Assembly (NCBI RefSeq): GCF_020736845.1
Contig: NZ_JAFFQR010000112.1
Span: 421,903 to 485,902 of the forward strand
Reading direction: 5' to 3'
Length of the DNA: 64,000 nt
From: Paenibacillus farraposensis
GTDB lineage: Bacteria; Bacillota; Bacilli; Paenibacillales; Paenibacillaceae
Both the position numbers and the translations under genes were made by a program. Shown in pieces: positions 32,611 through 41,448 of the stretch (the first letter of the stretch is position 1; every line of letters starts with the position of its first letter). A model generated the notes under the pieces. It searched no databases. It was not told the DNA's origin and saw only the letters and a program-made list of their open reading frames with translations.

Positions 32611-33623
32611 TTACTTTTCCTTGAATTGAACGACGTAGCTTTGATTCAGCTGTTTTCCGCCTTCCGAAATATTCTGGTACATGGATAAAAACCGAGCCGA
32701 CGGGCTCCATACCGTAGGACTGTCATAGGATTGGATGTCGGTCGTGACCGGAGTTGTTTTACCTGTGGACTGATCAAACACATACAGCCCTCTCATCCCC
32801 TTCTGATCCTCATCATAAATGGAAAAAGCCAGCTTGGACCCGTCGCTGGACCAGCTTCCACGGCTCATCAAAGTACCTTGGCCGATGGTTCCCTTCTCTT
32901 TGCCATGTTCATCCAATACAATCATGCGGGCAGGTTCGGATGTGTTCCATTTTCTTTTTTCAATTGCAATCCACTTACCGTCAGACGACACAGCAAAGGA
33001 GCTGGCACCATTCGCAATCGTTACAGCTTGCGGGTGGAGCGAGTGAAGCTCCACTTCCTCCGCATTCAATTTGAAATCATATTTATCCAGCACAGACAGC
33101 CGCAGCGAATCCTCTACAAGCTCGTACAAGCGTCTCGTTTCTTTGCGGATGCTTTCCCTCGCTTCACGTACGAGCTCAGGATCATCCCCGTACATATCCA
33201 GCAAATCGGCGTAAGCCTGGATCGAGGTTAACGGAGTTTTCAGCTGATGGCCAATATTACCGATAAAGGATTTTTGCTGCTGCTCCAGCTCTCTCAAACG
33301 CTGAACCGCTTCTTCCAGCCGCAGCTTTTCGTTTTCCAGCGCAGCAATACTCTCCCGGATCACATGACTCATCCGGAGCATTCCTTCATCCAGTCTTCCC
33401 AGTTCGTCCTGCCGTCGAAGCAGTCTCGCTTCAGGATAATGCCCTTCCGATATCTGTTCGGAAGCACGAGCCAACTCAATACACCGACAGTAAACAGCAG
33501 CAAAGCTGCCAGCACCAGTGGAAGTTTCCATCGTAGGCTCAAGCCTGTGCGTTTGCGAGTGTGCTTCTGCCTGTCAGTGGACGGCAAGCTTGCTTGTTTA
33601 TCAGATGAATGTGGTTCGTTCAC
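32611..33623 (-). pseudogene. Histidine kinase with two deletions, fused to a beta-propeller fragment
   Basis: The gene starts at 33623 (ATGA overlap with the response regulator) with a basic tail and one membrane helix (LRWKLPLVLAALLLFTVGVL). The frame then changes exactly where the sensor domain and second helix should be, and a HAMP-like segment (SEQISEGHYPEARLLRRQDE) follows. The dimerisation helix with phospho-acceptor His is intact (IGHQLKTPLTSIQAYADLL). After about LNAEEVELHSL the ATPase domain is missing. TolB/DPP4-like propeller sequence (VSSDGKWIAIEKRKW, WSSDGSKLAFSIYDED) replaces it up to the stop. Two deletions explain this; the product cannot be an active kinase. Confidence 0.8.
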
Positions 33624-34306
33624 GTTATCTTCTCTGCCTTATAGCCGATACCATACACGGTCTGCAATATCGCCTGATGCGGCCCAAGCTTCTTGCGCAG
33701 GCGCTGGATATGGATATCCACCGTCCGTGTTCCGCCCGCATAATCGAAGCCCCACACCTGCTCCAGCAGCTCGTCCCGGGTATACACCCTTCCGGCATGG
33801 GACACCAACAGCACCAGCACATCGAACTCCTTGGGAGTCAAATCCAGCGCTGCTGCTCCGATTTCGGCCGTTCGGCTGGACGGACGTATCCGTAACGGGC
33901 CCAGTACCGTTTCTGCTCCTTCCGGCGCAGGCGCTCCTTCCCGTTCCAGCCTGCGAACCAATGCCTTAATACGTGCGAGCAGCTCTTTCAAGTCAAACGG
34001 CTTGCTCACAAAATCGTCCGCACCCAGTTCCAGGCCCAATACTTTGTCTACGATGTCGTTCTTGGCAGTCAGCAGCAAAATACCGATGCCCTTGCGGGTT
34101 TCCAGACGGCGGCACACCTCGTATCCACCCAGCTTGGGCATCATCACATCCAGTAATAGCACATCCGGGTGGAACAAACGCACTTTTTCCAATGCGTCCT
34201 CTCCATCAACAGCGGTTTTCACGTAAAAACCTTCCCTTTTTAACGCATAGGCCAGTGCATTGCGAATACTGGGCTCATCGTCCGCTATCAGTATTTTTTT
34301 ATCCAT
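33620..34306 (-). CDS. OmpR/PhoB-family response regulator
   Basis: A 228-aa regulator. The receiver has the acidic pair at 9-10, phospho-acceptor Asp53 (LLLDVMMP) and Lys in FVSKPFDLKE. The winged helix ends in RTVDIHIQRLRKKLG and TVYGIGYKAE. The ATG at 34306 has GGAGGG six bases upstream. Its stop overlaps the start of the ruined kinase gene, so it has lost its cognate kinase and is either an orphan or phosphorylated by another kinase. Confidence 0.9.
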   Translation of the reverse strand: MDKKILIADDEPSIRNALAYALKREGFYVKTAVDGEDALEKVRLFHPDVLLLDVMMPKLGGYEVCRRLETRKGIGILLLTAKNDIVDKVLGLELGADDFVSKPFDLKELLARIKALVRRLEREGAPAPEGAETVLGPLRIRPSSRTAEIGAAALDLTPKEFDVLVLLVSHAGRVYTRDELLEQVWGFDYAGGTRTVDIHIQRLRKKLGPHQAILQTVYGIGYKAEKIT

Positions 34307-34347
34307 GTCTTTCCCTCCTTGCCCCAAAGCAAAGCGTTCGGCTGCTT

Positions 34348-34686
34348 CTATTCCCGCACATCCGGTTTTTGAACGACCCCATCAATATGTACACCCGCAG
34401 CAACAGTCCCTCCAAAGGTGTTATTGCTGCCGAAAGCGACATAGATCGTACCGTATACTTTCTCGTCCTCCAACACAACTCCCGTAATTCGGGCCTTATC
34501 ATTCGTTCCAATACCGAACTCGGCCAGCATTCGGCCAGCACCTTCGCCCAGCATTTCCAGCAGGGGCTTCCCGGCTTCATATATGGGCTCGCCCAATTCC
34601 TTTTTATCATCATCGGTTGCTACGAGAAGTGTCTCCCAGGCGGTAAGCCCCAAACATTTTTTGCAATACATTTTTACTGATTTCAA
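34348..34686 (-). pseudogene. Internally deleted aminopeptidase (NicX/M29-like)
   Basis: The first 35 residues (KKCLGLTAWETLLVATDDDK) resemble the N-terminus of leucyl-aminopeptidase/NicX-like proteins. The sequence then jumps to the typical C-terminus (GEGAGRMLAEFGIGTNDKAR, GSNNTFGGTVAAGVHIDGVV). A full-length member has about 320-370 residues; 112 are left, in frame. The reading starts at a TTG. It is the last gene of a collapsed operon with AroM, DUF1177 and OPT pieces upstream. Confidence 0.65.
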
Positions 34687-34703
34687 TACCTTGTTGACTC
34701 AAT

Positions 34704-34866
34704 TTACTTACCTCCTATTTTCAGGATGTATAAGCTGGACTTGATACACTTAGACCATTTCTGATACCAGTCTGCCTGCCCTTCCAATGCTCTTTCTATA
34801 ATAGGAGCCACATCTGACCGGGGAGCTTGCCCAATCGTAATCATCCCAAGCTTGCGGATCTTGAAT
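34704..34866 (-). pseudogene. aroM: N-terminal fragment of an AroM-family protein
   Basis: KIRKLGMITIGQAPRSDVAP and IIERALEGQ match the start of AroM-family proteins. The expected ATG is absent at the left junction, and similarity is lost after about 35 residues, before a stop at 34704. The other 180 or so residues are missing. Confidence 0.65.
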
Positions 34867-34885
34867 CCCTGCCTTCGCTTTATTT

Positions 34886-35077
34886 TATTGTACGCTCCTG
34901 ATGACAAAGGGCAAGCCTGCGGCCTGCCCTGTTCTGGATTCGTCGTGGCTTCGGGCACGGCCTGCTGTCTGCAATATTTTCATGGAGCCGAACAATTCGG
35001 TGATTTTGGCAAATTCCTGCGGATCATAAAATGGGCACGTTCCGTTCGTGAGTTCCTTGGCAGTTTCAATCGAAAAT
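34886..35077 (-). pseudogene. C-terminal fragment of a DUF1177 protein
   Basis: In the frame ending at 34886 the sequence reads SIETAKELTNGTCPFYDPQE and FAKITELFGSMKILQTAG, the end of DUF1177 proteins, which usually accompany AroM and OPT transporter genes. The front of the gene is gone and the frame is fused to transporter sequence upstream. Confidence 0.55.
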
Positions 35078-35425
35078 TTTTACGGCAGTGGCAATATCAT
35101 AGCCCATGTCAGCAAAAGCAGGGCCTGTAGCTGCGCTAAATCCAGCCAGCAACGCCAGGGCCACGGGCGGAAAACCGATCAGCATTTCTACCGACATATG
35201 TGTAACCAATCCACCGATAATGCGATCAGCAGCGAGATGACCAGATAAGCGACAAAACCAAAGCCAAGTGTACGACGAGCTTCTGAAATCGGACGGGTAT
35301 ATTGCGTATCCTGCGAAGAGGATGGCTCGGAAGCCTCTATGGTTGTGACACTCGTCCCTGACATGCCATTCGAAGCTTAAAGGCTCAAACGTTTTCGGGT
35401 GACGCTTTTCTTGTTCGTTGTCCAT
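35078..35425 (-). pseudogene. Remnant of an OPT-family oligopeptide transporter
   Basis: The start MDNEQEKRHPKTFEPLSF at 35425 looks like an intact OPT N-terminus. Downstream, short hydrophobic pieces in two frames (RRTLGFGFVAYLVISLLIAL; HMSVEMLIGFPPVALALLAG) are all that remain of a protein normally over 500 residues long. Several deletions are required. This is the promoter-proximal gene of the collapsed operon. Confidence 0.6.
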
Positions 35426-35728
35426 ATGACCCTACTGCGGTTCACCATGTTGTATTTCGCCCCTGACGAGCGGTTTAACTTATGTTACTGCAACTTTCCT
35501 GCCATAACAATGTTCAACCCAACCAAAAGAAAGTACTATTTATTGTGCATCAGGAATAAAAAACAGAAATAAAGCGTTGTCATTATATGTTTTTCCTCCC
35601 CAAATGTCACGAAACATAACACGAAATAAAAATATTTTTCCCCTCCCCGCTTGCTTTAAAGTGTCTTAGCTGTCCGTATATGCTAAAATACTTCCGTATC
35701 GGCTATTCGCCTACAGGAGGACATGAAC
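35426..35728. other. Intergenic region between divergent units
   Basis: 303 bases between the OPT remnant and the two-component operon. It is A+T-rich toward the right and ends in CAGGAGG before the regulator gene. I see no gene and no convincing palindrome. Confidence 0.5.
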
Positions 35729-36430
35729 ATGAAACAATCCATTCTGATCGTGGAAGACGAAGATAAAATTGCCCGGCTTTTAGAGATCGAGCTTGAATTT
35801 GAAGGTTACCGGGTGGTTAAGGAAAAAAATGGAATTGATGGGCTGGAAACGTATTACAAAGGCAAATGGGATCTGATATTGCTGGATATTATGATTCCCG
35901 GTCTTAGCGGTACCCAGCTGCTGCAACGGATTCGCAAGAATGATGCAAACATTCCTGTCATTTTGCTAACGGCTAAAAGTTCCATTGCTGATAAGGTGGA
36001 GGGGCTTGATTTGGGAGCCAACGACTACATTACCAAACCGTTTGTGATCGAAGAGCTCCTGGCACGTGTACGAGCCGCGCTCAGAGTAGGCGCAACGAAG
36101 GACACAGCTTCGCTGATGGCAGACACATGGCTTAGTGCGGGGGATTTACGCCTTCATGAAGGTACCCGTGAGGTGCTTCGGGGGGAGCACAGCGTTGAGC
36201 TTACGCCGCGAGAATTTGACTTGCTCGTTCATTTACTGCGACATCAGCGGCAGGTGCTGAGCCGTGACCAATTACTGGAGAACGTATGGGGTATGGATTA
36301 TGCTGGTGATACCAACGTGGTAGACGTGTATATTCGATATGTACGCAATAAAATCGATCCTACTCGCCAGCTCCCCGAGTTGATCCATACTGTACGGGGT
36401 ATTGGTTATGTACTGAAGGAATCAGTATGA
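35729..36430 (+). CDS. OmpR-family response regulator (YkoG-like)
   Basis: A 233-aa response regulator. The receiver has Asp53 in LLDIMIPG and Lys in YITKPFVIEE; the winged-helix DNA-binding domain ends with TNVVDVYIRYVRNKID and TVRGIGYVLK. The ATG at 35729 has GGAGG eight bases upstream, while the ATG two codons earlier is too close. The stop overlaps the kinase start (ATGA). With two PepSY proteins downstream the locus resembles B. subtilis ykoGHI. Confidence 0.9.
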   Translation: MKQSILIVEDEDKIARLLEIELEFEGYRVVKEKNGIDGLETYYKGKWDLILLDIMIPGLSGTQLLQRIRKNDANIPVILLTAKSSIADKVEGLDLGANDYITKPFVIEELLARVRAALRVGATKDTASLMADTWLSAGDLRLHEGTREVLRGEHSVELTPREFDLLVHLLRHQRQVLSRDQLLENVWGMDYAGDTNVVDVYIRYVRNKIDPTRQLPELIHTVRGIGYVLKESV

Positions 36431-37788
36431 AGCTGCAAAATAAAATCCATACCTACACCTCATTGCTGCTTGCAGTCTTACTTGTAGCCATTCATTTTTC
36501 GGTTTATTTTCTGTTCAGCCAGCTTTCTATCAATAGCCGCAAGGATCAGGTAGAAGCCACAGCGGAGAATATCATTCGCGGTATTCAGCGCGCTCCGGTA
36601 TCGGTAGCAGCAGAGGATCTTCTTCGAGCCTATGTACCGCTGGATGGAATGCTTCGGCTAATGAATTCGAAGGGAGACTTGCTCTCCCCGATCACCTCTT
36701 CTTCGGAGCAATCTCTCAGCTTGATAAAGGGTGCTTATGATGAGACACGACAGGTTCGCATGATTACCCATGAAGACAACCGCTACATTCTTGTTTCCGT
36801 CCCCATGATTTGGAGCAATGGCGAGGTTGTCAATCTTCAGGTGACCGAAAGTCTGCAACCGACGATGCAGACACTGCAGGTCCTCAAAATTGTACTTGTA
36901 GCTGTCACCGGCATTGCACTCATTCCTGTGGTAATATCGGGAAAACTGCTCGGGCGACTGATTACACGTCCCATTACCTCTATGATTCGCACGATGAAAG
37001 AGATTCAACATAGCGGAAAATTCAAACGTCTTCCACTCAACTCCACATCACGCGACGAACTGGTCGAGATGGGAGAAACGTTTAATGCCATGATTGAATT
37101 GCTGGAGCGTAACTTTGTCCGGCAAGAACAATTTGTCTCTAATGCATCCCATGAATTAAAAACACCTCTTACCATTATTGAAAGCTATGCCAGTCTGCTA
37201 AAACGGCGGGGTATACAGCATCCCAACATCTTCGCCGAGTCTGTTGAAGCTATCCATTCCGAGGCAATACGAATGAAGGATATGGTAGAGCAGCTTCTTC
37301 ATTTGGCCAAAAACGAGGAACAATGGAATGTTGTGTTGGAGCCTGTACGCCTGACCAAAGTGGCGACCGAATTGAAAACTACATTTGAAAATGCCTTTGC
37401 CCGGCAAATCCACCTGGACATACAGGCAGACTGCATCGGCTTTACCGATGCAAATAAACTGAAGCAGCTGCTATTTATTTTTTTGGATAATGCACGCAAA
37501 TACAGTGACGAGTCAGTGCGTCTAACCATTGATGCCGTAGGCAATATGTCCCAGCCCCGTATTAGAATCACGGATCGTGGAATTGGAATTCCAGAGGATA
37601 AGCTATCTAAAGTATTTGACCGCTTCTATCGCGTGGATGAAGCCAGAGGCCGTAAGGAAGGCGGCGCCGGTCTAGGCTTGGCACTGGCTACAGGAATTGC
37701 CCAAGCTATTCACGCACAAATTGGACTGGAAAGCACACAGGGAATTGGTACGACAGCAACGATCATCCTCCCTTCCGTTCCAAAATAA
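36427..37788 (+). CDS. Sensor histidine kinase (YkoH/ArlS-like)
   Basis: A 453-aa membrane kinase. Two helices (12-33 and about 153-175) enclose an extracellular sensor domain of about 120 residues. HAMP follows; then HisKA with His242 in SNASHELKTPLTI; then the ATPase with N box LDNARKYSDE, DRGIGIPEDKLSKVFDRFYR and GGAGLGLAL. All catalytic boxes are present. It should phosphorylate the upstream regulator. The signal is unknown; downstream PepSY proteins may modulate it or be its targets. Confidence 0.9.
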   Translation: MKLQNKIHTYTSLLLAVLLVAIHFSVYFLFSQLSINSRKDQVEATAENIIRGIQRAPVSVAAEDLLRAYVPLDGMLRLMNSKGDLLSPITSSSEQSLSLIKGAYDETRQVRMITHEDNRYILVSVPMIWSNGEVVNLQVTESLQPTMQTLQVLKIVLVAVTGIALIPVVISGKLLGRLITRPITSMIRTMKEIQHSGKFKRLPLNSTSRDELVEMGETFNAMIELLERNFVRQEQFVSNASHELKTPLTIIESYASLLKRRGIQHPNIFAESVEAIHSEAIRMKDMVEQLLHLAKNEEQWNVVLEPVRLTKVATELKTTFENAFARQIHLDIQADCIGFTDANKLKQLLFIFLDNARKYSDESVRLTIDAVGNMSQPRIRITDRGIGIPEDKLSKVFDRFYRVDEARGRKEGGAGLGLALATGIAQAIHAQIGLESTQGIGTTATIILPSVPK

Positions 37789-37806
37789 TAAGCTAAGGAG
37801 GGAATA

Positions 37807-38403
37807 ATGATGAAAGCCATTTACGTGTGGATCATTGGGGGTACGGTAGCGGCTATATTGATCACCATTTGCCTTTTACAGTGGCCTTGGGCACGATCGT
37901 TGGCAGCTTCGCCCCTGGAAGAAAAAACGGTCATTCAATCCGTATTGCGGCAGTATCCCGGCGAGGTGCTGGAATCCAGACACCTGGATCATTTCTATCT
38001 GATCAAGTTGGAACGAACCAAAGGAAAATACGAAATAAAGGTTAACGCCTATGACGGTTTCATCGAATCCATATCGCAGACGCAAGCTTATACAGATACC
38101 CGACAGGAGCCCCAGGATCACAATCCTGTTTCCCAGCCAAGTAAGGGGATATCGGATCCAGTCAGCAAGCCTGACCCGGTGTCTTCCGTGATCACAGAAA
38201 GAGAAGTAGCCCAGCTTGCTGCCGAGGCGGTTAACGGAACATCCGATGATATCGAGCTTCACCGTAACGAAAAAGGTCTCTATTATCTGGTTGAAGTTAA
38301 GATAAAGGATGGACGTGAAGCTGTGGTGCAGGTCAATGCAGTATCGGGCTCTATCGACTCTATCACTTGGGAAAAAGAAAAACAGGACCGCAATGACGAA
38401 TAA
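37807..38403 (+). CDS. Membrane-anchored PepSY-domain protein
   Basis: A 198-aa protein with one N-terminal helix (IIGGTVAAILITICLLQWPW) acting as anchor. Two PepSY-like repeats follow, separated by a polar linker rich in Pro, Ser and Asp. The second has ITEREVAQLAAEAVNGTSDD and VQVNAVSGSIDSITW. PepSY modules inhibit proteases or act as partner domains in the cell envelope. It begins 18 nt after the kinase gene (AAGGAGG), so it is in the same operon. Confidence 0.82.
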   Translation: MMKAIYVWIIGGTVAAILITICLLQWPWARSLAASPLEEKTVIQSVLRQYPGEVLESRHLDHFYLIKLERTKGKYEIKVNAYDGFIESISQTQAYTDTRQEPQDHNPVSQPSKGISDPVSKPDPVSSVITEREVAQLAAEAVNGTSDDIELHRNEKGLYYLVEVKIKDGREAVVQVNAVSGSIDSITWEKEKQDRNDE

Positions 38404-38515
38404 GCTGATTAGCATCCCTATGTTTTTCTCATTGTTTCCTCATGATTTTATTATGTTCCTCTCATGTTCAAGAGATAAGCTGTATTCAAACTTACAGTAC
38501 AGGGAGGAATTATAA

Positions 38516-39094
38516 ATGAAAAGAAACTATACATTAAGAGTTACGGCAGCCACGGTGCTGCTTGGAGTTACGGTTACGGGTGCATCAGCGAATACCGTTT
38601 GGGCTGCCAAATCTACAGATCTTATTGGAGCTGCAACCGCTGCCAATATTGCAAAGAAGGCAGTGGGCAATCATGCGCAAGTTAAAGATGTTGAACTGGA
38701 GCGCGAGAACGGAAGGATCTACTATGAAGTGGAGCTCCAACAGGGCAATAAAGATTGGGATATCGATGTAGATGCTTATACTGGAAAAACCATTCGTTCC
38801 CATTCTGAGCTTAATGATGACTCAAATGACAAGTCCATCTTCAACAAACCAAGCCACGTCACCATAACGGAAAAGCAGGCTGGACAAATCGCGCTCAAGA
38901 ACGTACCTGGCACCCTTCTGTCTGCTAAATTGGATAAGGATGACGGTCGGTTCGTTTACGATGTAAAGGTGCTTACCGATGAAGGCACCGTTGAACTCGA
39001 AATCCATGCAACATCTGGAGCAATCGTGAATATGGACGAGGATTTTGATGATAACCACTATGATGACGACCATAATGTATCACTCAGGCCATAA
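38516..39094 (+). CDS. Secreted PepSY-domain protein
   Basis: A 192-aa exported protein. The signal peptide ends near ASANTVWAAK. Two PepSY repeats follow (IGAATAANIAKKAVGNHAQV with YEVELQQGNKDWDIDVDAYT; ITEKQAGQIALKNVPG with VELEIHATSGAIV), then an Asp/His-rich tail (DEDFDDNHYDDDH) that could bind divalent metal. GGGAGG precedes the ATG. It lies 112 nt downstream of the first PepSY gene and ends in a strong terminator. It is like YkoI with an added acidic tail. Confidence 0.85.
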   Translation: MKRNYTLRVTAATVLLGVTVTGASANTVWAAKSTDLIGAATAANIAKKAVGNHAQVKDVELERENGRIYYEVELQQGNKDWDIDVDAYTGKTIRSHSELNDDSNDKSIFNKPSHVTITEKQAGQIALKNVPGTLLSAKLDKDDGRFVYDVKVLTDEGTVELEIHATSGAIVNMDEDFDDNHYDDDHNVSLRP

Positions 39095-39123
39095 ATCTGG
39101 CTTACATAGTACAAGGTTAACTC

Positions 39124-39159
39124 AAACGGGACAGCGAACTTTCGCTTTCCCGTTTTTTT
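39124..39159 (+). terminator. Terminator of the TCS-PepSY operon
   Basis: AAACGGGA-C-AGCG pairs with CGCT-T-TCCCGTTT around a short loop, followed by seven T. Confidence 0.85.
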
Positions 39160-39257
39160 GACCTGCTTCAATACACACCGATTACCTCATCATGAATAGA
39201 CTGATAACTAACAGAGGATGATCTTTTTCTTTTAATCACAAGTCAAGCGAGGTTCTT

Positions 39258-40265
39258 ATGACGAAATCCTATACCAAAGGACAGATTCGCAACATCACCC
39301 GTCGTTTTGGCCTGATTCCGTTAAAATCAAGCTTAGTCTCATCCCTATACCGAAAAAATGCAGTAATCCAGGTGAAAACCAAAAAGGGAACTTATGCATT
39401 AAAGCCCTTCAACCGTTCTAAGACGGTCCGCTCAAATACGATTAAACAGATGGAGCAGGCTGCAAGCATGGTCAGGCTTTTGAAAAAGAGAAAGTATCAC
39501 TACATGCCCGAGTGGCTTCCGACACATTCCGGAAAGCTGTGGACTTTACATCAAGGAACGCCGTTTTATGCGAGTCCGTGGATTAAAGGACGGAGATTGG
39601 AAAATGCCGAGGATTTTGAAAAGCTTGGGCGGGCACTTGCTGTGCTTCATGCCACACCCGCCAACTTGCATCACATCGGAAGGAGGAGTTTCACTACGTT
39701 TCAGCAACTGCGGATATGGAAAAACCAGGACCGTCTATTTCAAAAAAGAATAAAACAAATCGGCGGTCATGACACCAAATACCGCAACTGGTACAACGCG
39801 TTCGGCAAAGGCTGCAAACGTTTATCCAGGCAGGCATGGAAGGATTTGCAGGACACCTCCATTATTAAGATGCTTCAGAAGGAAAAGCGTTCCCCCTCTT
39901 TGACACACGGTGATATCACGATCCCTAATGTCCTTATTTCAAATAATGGCCAACTCAAAATCATTGATTGGGATCGGGTCAAGGTCGGCTCGGTCTATGC
40001 AGATCTGGCGAAGGCCATTATGAATACAACCCAATTCAATCCCAAATTTGTCCAATCCCTGCTGAAGGGATATCAACAACGCAAGCCATTAAAGCGAAAT
40101 GAACGGAAAATGATTGCAGCCTTGTGTGCACTGCCACGCGAAGCGTGGCACGCCTCCCGCCACCCCAAACGTTCAAGAGACCGTGAAATTCTGGACAATT
40201 GGCAGTATTCGTGGCCGCTTCGATTACAAATTATTCACCTTTTGCGGGAATGGGCTCATGCGTAA
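39258..40265 (+). CDS. CotS-family spore coat kinase-like protein
   Basis: A 335-aa protein with the aminoglycoside phosphotransferase/kinase fold found in the CotS and YutH spore-coat families. THGDITIPNVLI has the HxD-x4-N catalytic loop, and IIDWDRVKVGSVYADLAK the DFG-equivalent Asp. KGTYALKPFNRSK early on resembles the CotS ATP-side strand. GCGAGG precedes the ATG. It is followed after 18 nt by a second member, so the two are co-transcribed. Activity as a kinase is unproven for the family. Confidence 0.82.
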   Translation: MTKSYTKGQIRNITRRFGLIPLKSSLVSSLYRKNAVIQVKTKKGTYALKPFNRSKTVRSNTIKQMEQAASMVRLLKKRKYHYMPEWLPTHSGKLWTLHQGTPFYASPWIKGRRLENAEDFEKLGRALAVLHATPANLHHIGRRSFTTFQQLRIWKNQDRLFQKRIKQIGGHDTKYRNWYNAFGKGCKRLSRQAWKDLQDTSIIKMLQKEKRSPSLTHGDITIPNVLISNNGQLKIIDWDRVKVGSVYADLAKAIMNTTQFNPKFVQSLLKGYQQRKPLKRNERKMIAALCALPREAWHASRHPKRSRDREILDNWQYSWPLRLQIIHLLREWAHA

Positions 40266-40283
40266 AAGAAAGCGAGGATTAAA

Positions 40284-41180
40284 ATGTCGATTTTATCGAA
40301 TGTTGAGCAGATGTATGGGATTAAAATTCGACGTGCTCGTCAAACAAAGGACATATACAAAATTGAGACCGCTAGCGCAACTTATTGTTTAAAACCCTAT
40401 GATCTCCCGGAAGATGAAATTCGCTTTATTACACGCGTCTTGTCCTTCCTGAATGAACAAGGGTTTACCCGTGCTCAAAAGGTTTATCCGACAGTGCAGC
40501 AAACCGATTATATGAACTATGATGGCATCTCTTATACGTTAACCAATTGGGTTGACGGACGAAGACCAAAATTCACAAACAGCATAGATTTTAAAAAGGG
40601 AATTTTCACCCTGGCCAAATTCCATTCCAGCGCTGCGGGCTTTCCTGTTACCGAAACTCCGGCAGCCAGAATACGCTACGAAGGCTTGGGAGATGAAATT
40701 GCTGGATACAAAAAAATCCTCCGTCCCTGTAGAGGCACTACACATCTCGTAGCACTCTGTGAAGACGTATCAAATTATTTGCAGCAGCCCAAAGTTCGTG
40801 AAGCCATCGAATCCGAACACAAAGCCGACGCTTTCATACATGGCGATTACAATCATCCCAATCTGATTAAAGACAGACGGCTCAAAATCCACTTGATCGA
40901 CTTTGAAAATTGCTCCCTGCATGTCAGAATGAAAGACCTGTCCCATCTTCTCCATCGAAATTGTCTTTGGAACGGGACAAAGATGCTGCGTGCGGTCGAT
41001 TTCTATCAACGATATCGTCCATTAAGCAATCGTGATTTACATTTGCTTCACGCGCTATTGACCGCCCCCTATCATGTGGTCCGCAACCTCAGAATAGGCG
41101 GTATTCGTTCTGCCAAGCGGGTGATTCCTTCATTGGCACATTTGAACAAATACCGACGTGAGCTTAGAGCGCTGCTATAA
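40284..41180 (+). CDS. CotS-family spore coat kinase-like protein, second copy
   Basis: A 298-aa paralogue of the preceding gene. YCLKPYDLPEDEIRFITRVL near the start, FIHGDYNHPNLI and IHLIDFENCSLHVRMKDLSH show the same fold with the catalytic Asp and Asn kept. The two proteins are clearly diverged, so this is an old duplication. GCGAGG lies before the ATG. A strong terminator follows. Confidence 0.82.
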   Translation: MSILSNVEQMYGIKIRRARQTKDIYKIETASATYCLKPYDLPEDEIRFITRVLSFLNEQGFTRAQKVYPTVQQTDYMNYDGISYTLTNWVDGRRPKFTNSIDFKKGIFTLAKFHSSAAGFPVTETPAARIRYEGLGDEIAGYKKILRPCRGTTHLVALCEDVSNYLQQPKVREAIESEHKADAFIHGDYNHPNLIKDRRLKIHLIDFENCSLHVRMKDLSHLLHRNCLWNGTKMLRAVDFYQRYRPLSNRDLHLLHALLTAPYHVVRNLRIGGIRSAKRVIPSLAHLNKYRRELRALL

Positions 41181-41201
41181 TCCGCCCGATCGGATACGAG
41201 C

Positions 41202-41237
41202 AAAAAAACAGACCTAGCCAAACGGTCTGTTTTTTTG
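41202..41237. terminator. Terminator of the cotS-like operon
   Basis: AAAAAAACAGACC pairs perfectly with GGTCTGTTTTTTT. It can act in both directions; prkA ends 212 nt further on the opposite strand. Confidence 0.9.
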
Positions 41238-41448
41238 TTCTGCAAGCCATCTGCGTGAAAAATGCATATCACTAAACCGCACATCATGACAAAAAAGAAA
41301 TAAAGACAAGGTTACGGAGTCCGGGGTATTCTCCATGGTTTAATCTGTTTCTGATTCGGCAAAAACAAGCATTGGAGACGAATGAACTCAGAGGCTGTGT
41401 TTGGAAAAAACATGGGTTGCATGGATTATTGTCTTCACTTGCCACAAA

